Positions 44,203 to 52,546 of a stretch of 64,000 bases of DNA are shown piece by piece. A program made the translations under genes and the position numbers. Source of the DNA: Bacteroidota bacterium (GTDB taxonomy: Bacteria > Bacteroidota > Bacteroidia > Chitinophagales > Chitinophagaceae); assembly GCA_018267545.1 (NCBI GenBank), contig JAFDYG010000427.1, positions 1 through 64,000 of the forward strand. Direction: 5' to 3'. The first letter of the stretch is position 1, and each line of letters opens with the position of its first letter. The notes beneath the pieces are model-generated. The model saw only the letters and a program-made list of their open reading frames with translations, did no database searches and was not told the DNA's origin.

Positions 44203-45327
44203 CTAAAACACCTGTGTAAACGCCCCATTCCTATTCTTCAAAATCGTAACAAACCCCGACCCAGCCCGCGTAATCAGTAGATAATCCTGCTTCCCGGAGT
44301 GTTCATAGTCATAAGCCACGATCTGATCCGCATCCTGCGTCAAATCCCAACCCCCGATACCCGTATACACCGTCGTCACCGTACCGTCGTTATTATTCTT
44401 TAGAATATCAATATAATTAAATCCCAAAGCGCCAGGCCGGTAAACGATCAGATAATCCATCTTACCGCTGTGCTCATAATCGAAGGGAGTAACATACACG
44501 TGCTGACCAAACAACGAATAGCCGGTCCCCTGGAAGCTCAGACCATAATTCAAATAGATCTTTGTCGAAAACGTTCCGCTGGCGTCGTGCCCTATAACGT
44601 AGATATAGCCTAAATAAGAAGTGGACACATATTGACCGAAGTTGACATAACCATGCTGCACACTATAGCATACCAGATAGTCCCTCTTCCCCGAATGGTC
44701 ATAATCGAAGGCAAACACCCCATCATAGCCAAGCTCGTTGATATTGAAGAGGTCGGTTGCAATACCGTTGCTGCTTTGGAATACGGGTGAAAAAGTTCCG
44801 TTGTTATTATTTTTCAGGATCCACACGATCTTCGAACCCATTCTTGTCGCGACCAGATAATCCAGCCTACCGCTATGCTCATAATCGAAGGCTGCGATCC
44901 TGTCGTAATCCGTGGAAACGTCGAAGCCGCCAATGCCGTTATGACTTTGGATGACAGCGGTAAATCCCTGATTCGTATTGGGGAAGACCGTATTGTTCTT
45001 TATAATATAGACCGCTTTATCCCTGGGCCGATACGCAAGCAGATAATCCGTTCGGCGGCTATGCTCGTAGTCGAACGCGATAATACGATCCCGCGGCGAA
45101 TTGAGATCGTAACCCGCGAAGCCACTCGCGCTTTGGAAAAACGGCGTAAATGTAGACGGAGTAACAAGCGCCCCACTATGATTGAGCATCCAGATAGTCC
45201 GCCCCCCCGGTCGATAGCAGACGATATAATCCTGCTTGCCCGTATGGCCATAGTCGAAGGGAAGGGCCACATCGGTGCCGCTGGTGAAATTGTAACCGCC
45301 GATTCCGCTGGTGGAAATGTTAGTCAC
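44203..45327 (-). pseudogene. FG-GAP/VCBS-like repeat protein, 5'-truncated
   Basis: About 374 residues from a GTG at 45327. Six repeats carry the core pattern (A/P)FDYEHSGKxDYL(L/V) with about 45-60 residues between them (for example PFDYGHTGKQDYIV, AFDYDHSGKRDYLV, AYDYEHSGKQDYLL). FG-GAP/VCBS-like repeats form surface beta-propellers or Ca-binding modules. There is no ATG and no signal peptide. In the same frame upstream a Pro-rich linker (about 20 residues: SVPGLPPALPVPGP) runs back to a TAA at about 45388-45390. The protein seems to have lost its signal peptide and N-terminal domain, so I call it a remnant. An intact short GTG-start protein is the alternative. Confidence 0.6.
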
Positions 45328-45441
45328 AGGACCCGGGACGGGAAGCGCAGGCGGAAGACCGGGAACAGACGTGCCGGTGTTGAAGTCTTACCCATTTATT
45401 TGCCCCCGGCTGAAATCTGCCCACGCTGAAACGGGGGACTA

Positions 45442-45458
45442 AATGTTATCATAACATT
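45442..45458. promoter_or_regulatory. 17-bp palindrome upstream of susC
   Basis: AATGTTAT-C-ATAACATT, perfect, 89 nt upstream of the susC start and in an AT-rich stretch. It has the size and symmetry of a dimeric regulator site. No regulator gene is adjacent. It could also be a chance palindrome. Confidence 0.5.
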
Positions 45459-45547
45459 ATCTAAGGGAAATTTGGAGTTAAATGCCCGGGACTCGATATC
45501 TTCGTGGTGCTAACTAATTAGTCCACACTCCTAACAACCAAAACACC

Positions 45548-48529
45548 ATGGCGGAACGCAAACACATGGCGCGTCTGGCTTATTGGCTACGATTGCTCCC
45601 ACTGCTTTTTTTACTCCCTATTTATGGTTTTGCAAGTCCCTTTCAATCGGTTACAACAGTAACGGGAAGGGTAAGTCAGTCTGACGGCGGGCCCTTGGCT
45701 GGGGCCACTGTCTCCGTAAAAGACGGCACTCAGTCCGTCAGCACCGACAAGAACGGCAGGTACCGGATTACCGTCCCCGACGGAAACGCTACCCTCATCA
45801 TCTCCTTTGTCGGCTACGCCACGCGCGAAGTTCCGGTAAGCGGCCTTGCCCAGGTCGACATAACCCTGCAATCCAGCTCTGGTGAGCTGCAGAATGTGGT
45901 CGTCATGGGGTATGGTTCTCAACGCAAACGGGACGTCACCGGCGCGGTGAAATCGCTGAAATCCGAAGACTTCAATCGCGGGGTGGCCGTTTCTCCCCAG
46001 CAATTGATCCAGGGTAAGGCCGCAGGTGTCAACGTTACCTCCGCCAGCGGCGAACCCGGAGCATCGATGAACATCTCCATCCGCGGCCCCGGCGGCATCC
46101 GCACAGGTAATACGCCATTGTTTGTCGTAGACGGACTCCCCCTCGACAATACGAGCACCGGCGGCAACGGCGACCCGCTCAGCTTTATCAACCCTGCGGA
46201 CATCCTCTCCATGGACGTATTGAAAGACGCATCGGCCACCGCCATCTACGGCTCCCGCGGCGCAAACGGCGTTATTATTATTACCACGAAGAAAGGCCGC
46301 ACCGGCTCCTCCCAGCTTACGCTCAACGCCAGCCTGGGTACGTCCAAGCTGGCCAGGAAGCTCCCCGTTTTCTCCGCGGCGGACTTCAGAAAGATCGTCC
46401 CCGAAATCGGCGGCACCCTCGACGACAAAGGCGGCAATACCGACTGGCAGAAGGTCATCACCCGCAACGCCCTCACCCAGAACTACAACATGGGCCTCAG
46501 CGGCGGCAACGACAAGCTCGTCTACTATGCGTCTTTCAGCGCCCAAAAGCAGGAAGGCATCATCAAGAATAATACCCTCGACCGCTACACCGGCCGCTTC
46601 AACGCCACCCAAAAATTCCTGGACGACCGGATTACCGTCGACGCGGTTCTCAACTACTCCTCCACGCGTAACTTCCGTCCCACCTTTGGCATCGGAGAGG
46701 CGCTGACCAACAATCCAACTTACCCGTTGTATGATTCGGTCGGCAAGCCCGCGGTATACCTGAATATCAACAACCCGTTGATCTTCTTCAACCTGGACAA
46801 AGACCTCACCACGACCAATAGATTTATCGGCAACCTTTCGCCCTCCGTCCGTATCATAAAAGGGCTGGTCTACAAGCTCAACTTCGGTATCGACAACTCG
46901 ACCAGCCAGCGGGATTATCAATACCTGGCCAGCGCAGCGCCCGCCCGCCCCGGCAGCCTCGAGACCGTCTATACCCTCAACCGGAATACGCTCGTCGAAA
47001 ACTACCTCACCTATTCCCTGGTCAAAGGCGTGCACAACATCTCGGCGCTCGGCGGCTACTCCTATCAGAAGTTCTACATCCAGACCCGGGACTATATGAC
47101 GACGAACTATCCCGTCGGCAATATCCAGCCCATCTATGACCCCAGCACGGGTCAGCCCGCGAACTCCACCAATAACACCGCCAAGGGTACCGCAATCGTC
47201 AACGAGCAGCAATCCTTCTTTGGCCGCGTGACCTATCAGTACGACAACAAATACCTGGCTACCGCGAACTTCAGAGCCGATGGGTCGACCAAATTCGGTA
47301 CGAATAACAAATACGGCTACTTCCCCTCCTTCTCGCTCGGCTGGATTATCACCGAAGAAGACTTCATGAAGAATGTCAGCTTCGTCAGCAATTTAAAGCT
47401 GCGCGCAGGTTGGGGCCGGACGGGTAACCAGGAAATCCCCGCGAAGAAAACACAGCCCCTGTTCATCGCGTCTGGCGGCAGCTATCCCCTGTATCCCACA
47501 GGCTCCTATCCCGCCAGCTATACTTATGTAAGACCCGCCAATCCCGACCTTCAGTGGGAAGTCTCGAACCAGACCGACGTCGGTTTGGAGTTTGGTCTTT
47601 TCAATGGCGAGCTGACGGGCGTCGTCGATTATTTCAAAAAGCGTTCCAGCCATATCCTGCTGAAGGGCTATCCGGCGGACCCCGTTCAGCCTGCGCAGGA
47701 ATATTGGTCGAACATCGCCAACATGACCGTCGACAACAACGGTCTGGAAGTGGAGCTGAACTATGCGAAGAAGATCAACAAGGACATGAGCTTCTCGATC
47801 GGCGGTAACCTGACAAGCATCCAAAACAAAGTACAGCACTCTCCGTATACCGTTATCACCACGGGCTCTGCACAGGGTTCGGGTCTGACTTCGGCCACCA
47901 TCAACGGCTACGTAAACGGCAGCCCCATCGGTTCCTTCTACCTGCTCAAATACATTGGTATCGGCAGCAACGGCTTGAGCCAATACGAAGACCGCGACAA
48001 AGACGGCGTCATCTCCGACAAAGACCGCCAGGTGCTGGGAACGGCGCTGCCCAACCTCCTCTATGGTTTCAATGGAAGCTTTGCCTACAAGGGACTCAGC
48101 CTTCAGGCGAACTTCAACGGGACCTCGGGCAACAAGCTCTACGACAATACCGCCAACACCAACTTCTACATGGCGAGACTGGCCAAGAGCGTAAACACCA
48201 CGCCCGCAGCCGCGGCCGAACCCAAAGAGAGCATCAACAACGCCGCCTCGGTCAGCAGCAGATACCTCAAGAGCGGTTCCTACTTACGTTTGAACAACCT
48301 GTCCCTGGCCTATGACGTCAACACCAGCCACATGGGCATCAACAAGTGGGCGAAAGCCATCCGCGTTTCTCTGACGGGTCAGAACCTGTTCGTCGTCACC
48401 AAGTACGACGGCTTCGACCCCGAAGTAAATACGGACAGAAGCGACGACGGCGTCTCTTCCTTCGGCATCGACTACAACAGCTATCCCAAGGCCAGAACCT
48501 TCCTGGTTGGCGTTAACGTAACACTCTAA
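45548..48529 (+). CDS. SusC/RagA-family TonB-dependent outer-membrane transporter
   Basis: 993 residues. Signal peptide at about 1-30 (start Met1 or Met7 at 45566), a CarboxypepD_reg-like domain (about 35-115: VTGRVSQSDGGPLAGATVSV; FVGYATREVPV), a TonB-dependent plug (about 120-230: VVVMGYGSQRKRDVTGAV; TAIYGSRGANGVIIITTKKG) and a 22-strand barrel ending in PKARTFLVGVNVTL. GYGSQRKRDVTGAV and ANGVIIITTKKG are SusC hallmarks. It imports an oligosaccharide or peptide using TonB/ExbBD energy, with the SusD lipoprotein as its lid. It is 11 nt upstream of susD in one operon. No CAZyme, sigma/anti-sigma pair or regulator is adjacent, so the substrate is unknown. Confidence 0.96.
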   Translation: MAERKHMARLAYWLRLLPLLFLLPIYGFASPFQSVTTVTGRVSQSDGGPLAGATVSVKDGTQSVSTDKNGRYRITVPDGNATLIISFVGYATREVPVSGLAQVDITLQSSSGELQNVVVMGYGSQRKRDVTGAVKSLKSEDFNRGVAVSPQQLIQGKAAGVNVTSASGEPGASMNISIRGPGGIRTGNTPLFVVDGLPLDNTSTGGNGDPLSFINPADILSMDVLKDASATAIYGSRGANGVIIITTKKGRTGSSQLTLNASLGTSKLARKLPVFSAADFRKIVPEIGGTLDDKGGNTDWQKVITRNALTQNYNMGLSGGNDKLVYYASFSAQKQEGIIKNNTLDRYTGRFNATQKFLDDRITVDAVLNYSSTRNFRPTFGIGEALTNNPTYPLYDSVGKPAVYLNINNPLIFFNLDKDLTTTNRFIGNLSPSVRIIKGLVYKLNFGIDNSTSQRDYQYLASAAPARPGSLETVYTLNRNTLVENYLTYSLVKGVHNISALGGYSYQKFYIQTRDYMTTNYPVGNIQPIYDPSTGQPANSTNNTAKGTAIVNEQQSFFGRVTYQYDNKYLATANFRADGSTKFGTNNKYGYFPSFSLGWIITEEDFMKNVSFVSNLKLRAGWGRTGNQEIPAKKTQPLFIASGGSYPLYPTGSYPASYTYVRPANPDLQWEVSNQTDVGLEFGLFNGELTGVVDYFKKRSSHILLKGYPADPVQPAQEYWSNIANMTVDNNGLEVELNYAKKINKDMSFSIGGNLTSIQNKVQHSPYTVITTGSAQGSGLTSATINGYVNGSPIGSFYLLKYIGIGSNGLSQYEDRDKDGVISDKDRQVLGTALPNLLYGFNGSFAYKGLSLQANFNGTSGNKLYDNTANTNFYMARLAKSVNTTPAAAAEPKESINNAASVSSRYLKSGSYLRLNNLSLAYDVNTSHMGINKWAKAIRVSLTGQNLFVVTKYDGFDPEVNTDRSDDGVSSFGIDYNSYPKARTFLVGVNVTL

Positions 48530-48540
48530 AAAGAACGATC

Positions 48541-50214
48541 ATGAAAACATTGAAATATATAATTTGCGCCACAGGGATCCTCCTGTTCGGCTGTACGAAA
48601 CTCAACGAGCAGGTCCTCGACGAATCTTCGGTGACCGGGCTTACGGACAAGCAGCTCGCGGAAGGCCTCATCGCCCCCGTATACAACGTCCTGCCGGACC
48701 TGTTCCAGCACACCCGCTACTTCGACCTGCAGGAAATCTCTACCGACGAAGCAATCCTCCCCTACCGCGGCGGCACCGACTGGGGTGACAACGGCATCTA
48801 CCTCTCGATGCACCGCCACGAAACCGTAAGCACCGACCCCAACCTACAAGGGACCTGGACGAACATCGTTACGGGACTCTCCCGCTCGGTAACGGCCATC
48901 AGCGCGCTCAAGACCAACAAAGACCCCAGCGCACCCCTGTTCCTCGCCGAAGCGAGAGGCATGCGGGCCTATTACTCGCTGCTGACACTGGACCTGTTCG
49001 GCATCGTCTTTATCAAGGAAGACCCCAACGCCACCTCGAAAATCGTCCGCGGTACCGAAGCCATCAAGTACATCGAGTCAGAGCTGCTCGCGATCGAGCC
49101 CACGCTCGACAACACCACCGGCCCGGGCCGCTTCACCAAGGCCGCCTGCTGGGGGATGCTGGCCCGGCTGTATCTGAACTCAGCCGTATACCGCGATAGA
49201 TATGCCGCTTCATTCACCTTTCCCGCGGACGAGATGAACAAGGTTATCGACTACTGCAACAAGATCATCTCTTCCAATACCTACGCGCTCTCCTCGGACT
49301 ACTTCTCGATCTTCGGCAACAGCAACCATACGAACAAGGAGCTCATCTTCGCCGTCGATCAGCGCCCCGACCTGAGCAACAGCCACAATCGTATGGCTTA
49401 CTTCTCGCTATCGGGCGACCACTATCCGCTGCCCGATTTTCCCGCGGCGAACGGTACCGACGGCCCCGCCATCACTCCCGACTTCTATAACACCTGGGCA
49501 GCGGCTACGTCTCCGGCAGACCCCGCCATCGACCCCCGTTTCTACAAAGAGAACCTTCCCCAGGCCGATGGCTGCGTCGACGCGGCTACCTTCAACATCA
49601 ACCGCGGTATCCTCCGCGGTCAGCAATACGGCCTGACCAAGGACGCCAGCGGCGCCTTTATCAAATGTCCCGACGGCAAGCTCAAGGTCAGCAAGCTCTT
49701 CAACGCAAGCCGCAGCAAGCCCACGCTGCCAGTCGACTTTACACTACAGGTAGACTTCACCACCGCGGGCAGCAACTATAGCACGGGCTATCGCGTAGAG
49801 AAATATGAGTTCAGCAAGAGCTCCAACACGGGCCGTAATAAGGGCGAAGCGGACATCATTATCCTGCGCCTCGCAGACGTATACCTGATGAGGGCCGAAG
49901 CAAAGCTCAGGGCCAACAATGACGCCGCCGGCGCGCTGGCCGACGTCAATACGGTCAGGGCATCACGCACGCTGACCGCGCCCCCGGTTCCGCTCACGAC
50001 GATGAGCCTGGACCTGCTGTTCCGCGAGCGCGGCTTTGAGTTTTACTGGGAAATGGTGCGCAGAACGGATATGATCCGTTTTGGAAAATATGAAGGGACC
50101 TGGACGGAGAAGAGTAACACGGATAAGAATAAGCGAATCTTCCCGATTCCTCAAACAGCCATCGATGCGGCTTCGAACCTGACGGGTTATTTGAAGCAGA
50201 ACGACGGATACTAG
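48541..50214 (+). CDS. SusD/RagB-family outer-membrane lipoprotein
   Basis: 557 residues. Lipoprotein signal with MKTLKYIICATGILLFGC, Cys at 18. SusD motifs include YFDLQEISTDEA, RGMRAYYSLLTLDLFG, FTKAACWGMLARLYLN, IILRLADVYLMRAEAKL, NTVRASRTL and LLFRERGFEFYWEMVRRTDMIR. It binds the substrate on top of SusC at the cell surface. It is directly downstream of susC, and ends before a strong stem-loop at 50231-50269. The helical TPR-like fold and 'ERxxEF' motif near the C-terminus support the call. The binding specificity is not readable from sequence. Confidence 0.95.
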   Translation: MKTLKYIICATGILLFGCTKLNEQVLDESSVTGLTDKQLAEGLIAPVYNVLPDLFQHTRYFDLQEISTDEAILPYRGGTDWGDNGIYLSMHRHETVSTDPNLQGTWTNIVTGLSRSVTAISALKTNKDPSAPLFLAEARGMRAYYSLLTLDLFGIVFIKEDPNATSKIVRGTEAIKYIESELLAIEPTLDNTTGPGRFTKAACWGMLARLYLNSAVYRDRYAASFTFPADEMNKVIDYCNKIISSNTYALSSDYFSIFGNSNHTNKELIFAVDQRPDLSNSHNRMAYFSLSGDHYPLPDFPAANGTDGPAITPDFYNTWAAATSPADPAIDPRFYKENLPQADGCVDAATFNINRGILRGQQYGLTKDASGAFIKCPDGKLKVSKLFNASRSKPTLPVDFTLQVDFTTAGSNYSTGYRVEKYEFSKSSNTGRNKGEADIIILRLADVYLMRAEAKLRANNDAAGALADVNTVRASRTLTAPPVPLTTMSLDLLFRERGFEFYWEMVRRTDMIRFGKYEGTWTEKSNTDKNKRIFPIPQTAIDAASNLTGYLKQNDGY

Positions 50215-50230
50215 TTTTTATTTTATCGCG

Positions 50231-50269
50231 CTGCCCTGGCCGTCATGAAAAACATGACAGCCAGGGCAG
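50231..50269 (+). terminator. Stem-loop terminator after susD
   Basis: CTGCCCTGGC (50231-50240) pairs with GCCAGGGCAG (50260-50269), and GTCATG with CATGAC inside it, leaving one mismatch and an A5 loop: 16 base pairs. It is followed by TGTCTTTTA, a weak U-tract, 16 nt past the susD stop. Confidence 0.75.
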
Positions 50270-50335
50270 TGTCTTTTATCCCCCTCGCACAGCGTCCTTT
50301 ATCCCTTTCGCGCAGTGTCCTTTATCCCCCCAAAA
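50267..50335. repeat. Three tandem 23-bp repeats
   Basis: Units at 50267-50289, 50290-50312 and 50313-50335 follow CAGYGTCYTTTATCCC then YYTCGC or CCAAAA. The match over the first 16 nt is nearly complete. The first unit begins in the right arm of the susD terminator, so the repeats extend that hairpin's 3' half. No coding role is seen. Confidence 0.82.
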
Positions 50336-50350
50336 AGGTTAAAAAAATGG

Positions 50351-50381
50351 TTTTAACATTCGACATTTAGCTCTATCTTTC
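50351..50381 (+). promoter_or_regulatory. Candidate Bacteroidota-type promoter of the RDD operon
   Basis: TTTT at 50351-50354, 19 nt, then TATCTTTC at 50374-50381, resembling the -33 TTTG and -7 TAnnTTTG boxes of Bacteroidota. It lies 18 nt upstream of the RDD gene ATG. Each box deviates by one base, so this is a guess. Confidence 0.35.
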
Positions 50382-50399
50382 TCACATAATCGCGAGAGA

Positions 50400-51164
50400 A
50401 TGTCGTACAATTGTCCTAAATGCGGAACCCCCTTTACACCAGGAGCTAAGTTTTGTCAGTCCTGCGGAACCAATCTGGAGTCGGTAGCCTCCGAAAAAAT
50501 GATGTGTCCCCAGTGCCAGACAACCTATCCCCCCGGCTCTATCTATTGTTCCAAGGATGGCGCCAAGCTGGTCCGCCAGCAGGACCTGGCCGTCCCTCCC
50601 TATCAGGGATTCCAGGCGCAGAACCAAACCACCCCCCAGTACAATTTTCAAAAACAGGCGATTCCCGCCTATGACTATACGAAATATCCAAAAGCGTCCC
50701 TGGGCAACCGTTTCGTAGCCGCCCTGCTGGATGGCTTGATATCCCTCGGTCTTTCCATCCCCGCCATCGCATTTTTCATAGCAGGCGTCAATGGCCTGGA
50801 CAGCTACGGAAGCCGCAGAGACATGGGAGCCGTGTACATTTTCCTCGCCTTTGTCTTCTATCTAATCCCACTCGTCTATGGCTTTATCAAAGACGGCCTG
50901 GGACAAGGCCAAAGCTGGGGCAAAAAGCCGATGAACCTCATGGTCGTCAATCTTGAAAATAATTCCCCCTGCACAAGAAGCAAGTCCTTCGTCAGAAACC
51001 TCATCTCGGTGCTGACCGGAGTGATTCCCTTCGTCGGCTGGCTGATCGAGCCGATTATGGTCCTGGCGACGGAAGATGGACGTAAGCTAGGTGACAAAGC
51101 TGCCAACACTCAAGTCATCGACACGGCCAGCTTTAAAGCGCAATACGAATTCGACTCTATATGA
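50400..51164 (+). CDS. RDD-family membrane protein with N-terminal zinc ribbons
   Basis: 254 residues. Two CxxC pairs form a zinc ribbon (CPKC and CQSC, residues 5-22), with a second ribbon-like module (CPQC, then YCSKDG, 39-60). A Gln-rich linker leads to an RDD domain with three TM helices (ASLGNRFVAALLDGLISLGL; FLAFVFYLIPLVYGFI; NLISVLTGVIPFVGWLIEPI), including the Arg/Asp residues that name the family. RDD proteins have been linked to ion transport, and the ribbon may sense or bind partners in the cytosol. The next gene, also ribbon-tagged, overlaps by 4 nt (ATGA). Confidence 0.9.
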   Translation: MSYNCPKCGTPFTPGAKFCQSCGTNLESVASEKMMCPQCQTTYPPGSIYCSKDGAKLVRQQDLAVPPYQGFQAQNQTTPQYNFQKQAIPAYDYTKYPKASLGNRFVAALLDGLISLGLSIPAIAFFIAGVNGLDSYGSRRDMGAVYIFLAFVFYLIPLVYGFIKDGLGQGQSWGKKPMNLMVVNLENNSPCTRSKSFVRNLISVLTGVIPFVGWLIEPIMVLATEDGRKLGDKAANTQVIDTASFKAQYEFDSI

Positions 51165-51655
51165 TATGTCCTAACTGTAACACCTCCAACACAGAAGAAG
51201 CAAGATTTTGTAAAAACTGCGGAAGCCCCTTGCCCGTCGCTCAGACAGTCGCGGCTTCAGTGGCCATGGCTCCAGCGGCCTCGGCTTCAGCCGTCGCAGC
51301 CGCGACCCAGCCCATCGGCGCGCCAGTCCTCGCAGCCCGCGGCCGCGTCTCCTCGCCCGCCACACCCGACTCCAGCCAGTCGGTGAATATACTCCTGATC
51401 CTGTTGAGCGTAGAAGCCTTCTTCTCCCTCATCTGGTTCATCATACAAAAGGTCGTCGTACCGATGATCATTAAAAACGACTATTCCAGCATATCCACCA
51501 TTTATAAATACTGCGGCTGGGTAATCCAGTCGATCGTTATCCTGGGCTATATCGCCTGTAGCATCATCGTAAAGGATAACAGGGTCAGGACCTTCCTGCT
51601 GATCTTTCTTTTCTTGAAAATCGCCTTCATGATCGGCTACCAGATCAACTACTAA
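51161..51655 (+). CDS. Zinc-ribbon membrane protein, unknown function
   Basis: 164 residues. An N-terminal zinc ribbon (CPNC, then CKNC, residues 3-20: ARFCKNCGSPLP), an Ala-rich linker (about 30-62), and two or three TM helices (LLILLSVEAFFSLIWFIIQK; SIVILGYIACSIIV; LLIFLFLKIAFMIGYQI). It resembles the preceding protein in having a ribbon joined to membrane segments, but lacks the RDD domain. It overlaps that gene by 4 nt (ATGA), so the two should be made together and may form a complex. Confidence 0.82.
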   Translation: MICPNCNTSNTEEARFCKNCGSPLPVAQTVAASVAMAPAASASAVAAATQPIGAPVLAARGRVSSPATPDSSQSVNILLILLSVEAFFSLIWFIIQKVVVPMIIKNDYSSISTIYKYCGWVIQSIVILGYIACSIIVKDNRVRTFLLIFLFLKIAFMIGYQINY

Positions 51656-51679
51656 GGTTATCTTTCTATCTTCAACCTG

Positions 51680-52372
51680 ATGAAATTCAAAATCACCCCC
51701 GGGTCCCTAATAGCCATAGTCATTGCAGGACTCCTCCTCGTCATCATACTCAGCAGCTTATTTATGACCGTCCTGAACTGGAAAGCCCAGATCGCCGTCG
51801 GCGCCCTCATTCTATTAGCGGCGTTTGTCTACGAGAGAAAGGATAAAAAAAAGAAAGCCAATAGCAAGGACAACCTCGCCGAAGCCGGAAAGCTCCTATT
51901 CCCCGACGCCGTGGAGAAATACGTCGCGTATTACAACCTATATCTACAAGACAGGAAAAAATTCACAGCTAGCCTCCCCAACGACTGGGCCGCAGCAGAC
52001 CTCTCAGAAATAGAACCCATCGACGTCCTATTCCTTTTTGCCGACTCCCGGTCACAGGCCGGAGTCATCGACTGGAAAGGCGAAGAAAACGAGGGAGAAG
52101 TAGAAGAATCGATAGACCAAATTTTAGGAACGAAGACCGCCTGGACAGCAACCACCGCTTTACGTTCACAAACCCAAAAAGCCCCCCGGGACGGAGAGTT
52201 CATCCTCGAGCTCTTCGCCGCAATCGACAAGGACCTACAGGCAATCGACAAAAAGCTGCTTTTTTTTAACACCAATTCCGATTCTTACGCCTATACAGTT
52301 GTTAACACAAGCGTATACAAGACCGTGACGACAAAGGCCCCGACCGGATTCAAGGGAGTGGAAGAGTTATAA
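51680..52372 (+). CDS. Membrane-anchored protein of unknown function
   Basis: 230 residues. Two TM helices at the N-terminus (about 9-55: PGSLIAIVIAGLLLVIILSS; AQIAVGALILLAAFVY), then a Lys-rich stretch (RKDKKKKANSKDN) and a cytosolic domain of about 160 residues with FPDAVEKYVAYYNLYLQD, PIDVLFLFADSRSQAGVIDW and FILELFAAIDKDLQAIDKKL. The positive stretch after TM2 places the C-terminal domain in the cytosol. No family is recognised. It follows the zinc-ribbon membrane protein by 24 nt, so it is likely the third gene of that operon. Confidence 0.78.
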   Translation: MKFKITPGSLIAIVIAGLLLVIILSSLFMTVLNWKAQIAVGALILLAAFVYERKDKKKKANSKDNLAEAGKLLFPDAVEKYVAYYNLYLQDRKKFTASLPNDWAAADLSEIEPIDVLFLFADSRSQAGVIDWKGEENEGEVEESIDQILGTKTAWTATTALRSQTQKAPRDGEFILELFAAIDKDLQAIDKKLLFFNTNSDSYAYTVVNTSVYKTVTTKAPTGFKGVEEL

Positions 52373-52377
52373 CAATA

Positions 52378-52482
52378 CTAAGGATGTGGCGGCGGCGGAG
52401 AAGGAGGCTTCGGTGGAATATGCCCTGTCTCTCCACCCGTGTCTGCCAATGCCCCCAAAACGGCCAAAATCAATTCGATCAT
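52378..52482 (-). CDS. Possible 34-residue peptide with hydrophobic head and Pro-rich tail
   Basis: An ATG at 52482 opens MIELILAVLGALADTGGETG and then a PPKPPSPPPPHP tail before TAG at 52378-52380. It fills the gap between the convergent 51680-52372 gene and the T9SS gene. No family is recognised and the ribosome binding site is weak. The strongly ordered composition makes it worth listing, but a chance frame is possible. Confidence 0.3.
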   Translation of the reverse strand: MIELILAVLGALADTGGETGHIPPKPPSPPPPHP

Positions 52483-52546
52483 CTTTTAAGGTTTTGCTCT
52501 CGAAAATAACGACAACAAACGCAACCAAGCTGCAGCGGGACAGCTA

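Noticed and set aside
45611-47212. Long open frame antisense to susC (about 533 codons)
   Set aside because: Valine/Gly/Asp-rich shadow of the susC coding strand with no motif; susC is unambiguous.
50267-50335. CRISPR or attachment-site array
   Set aside because: 23-bp units sit head to tail with no spacers, next to no integrase.
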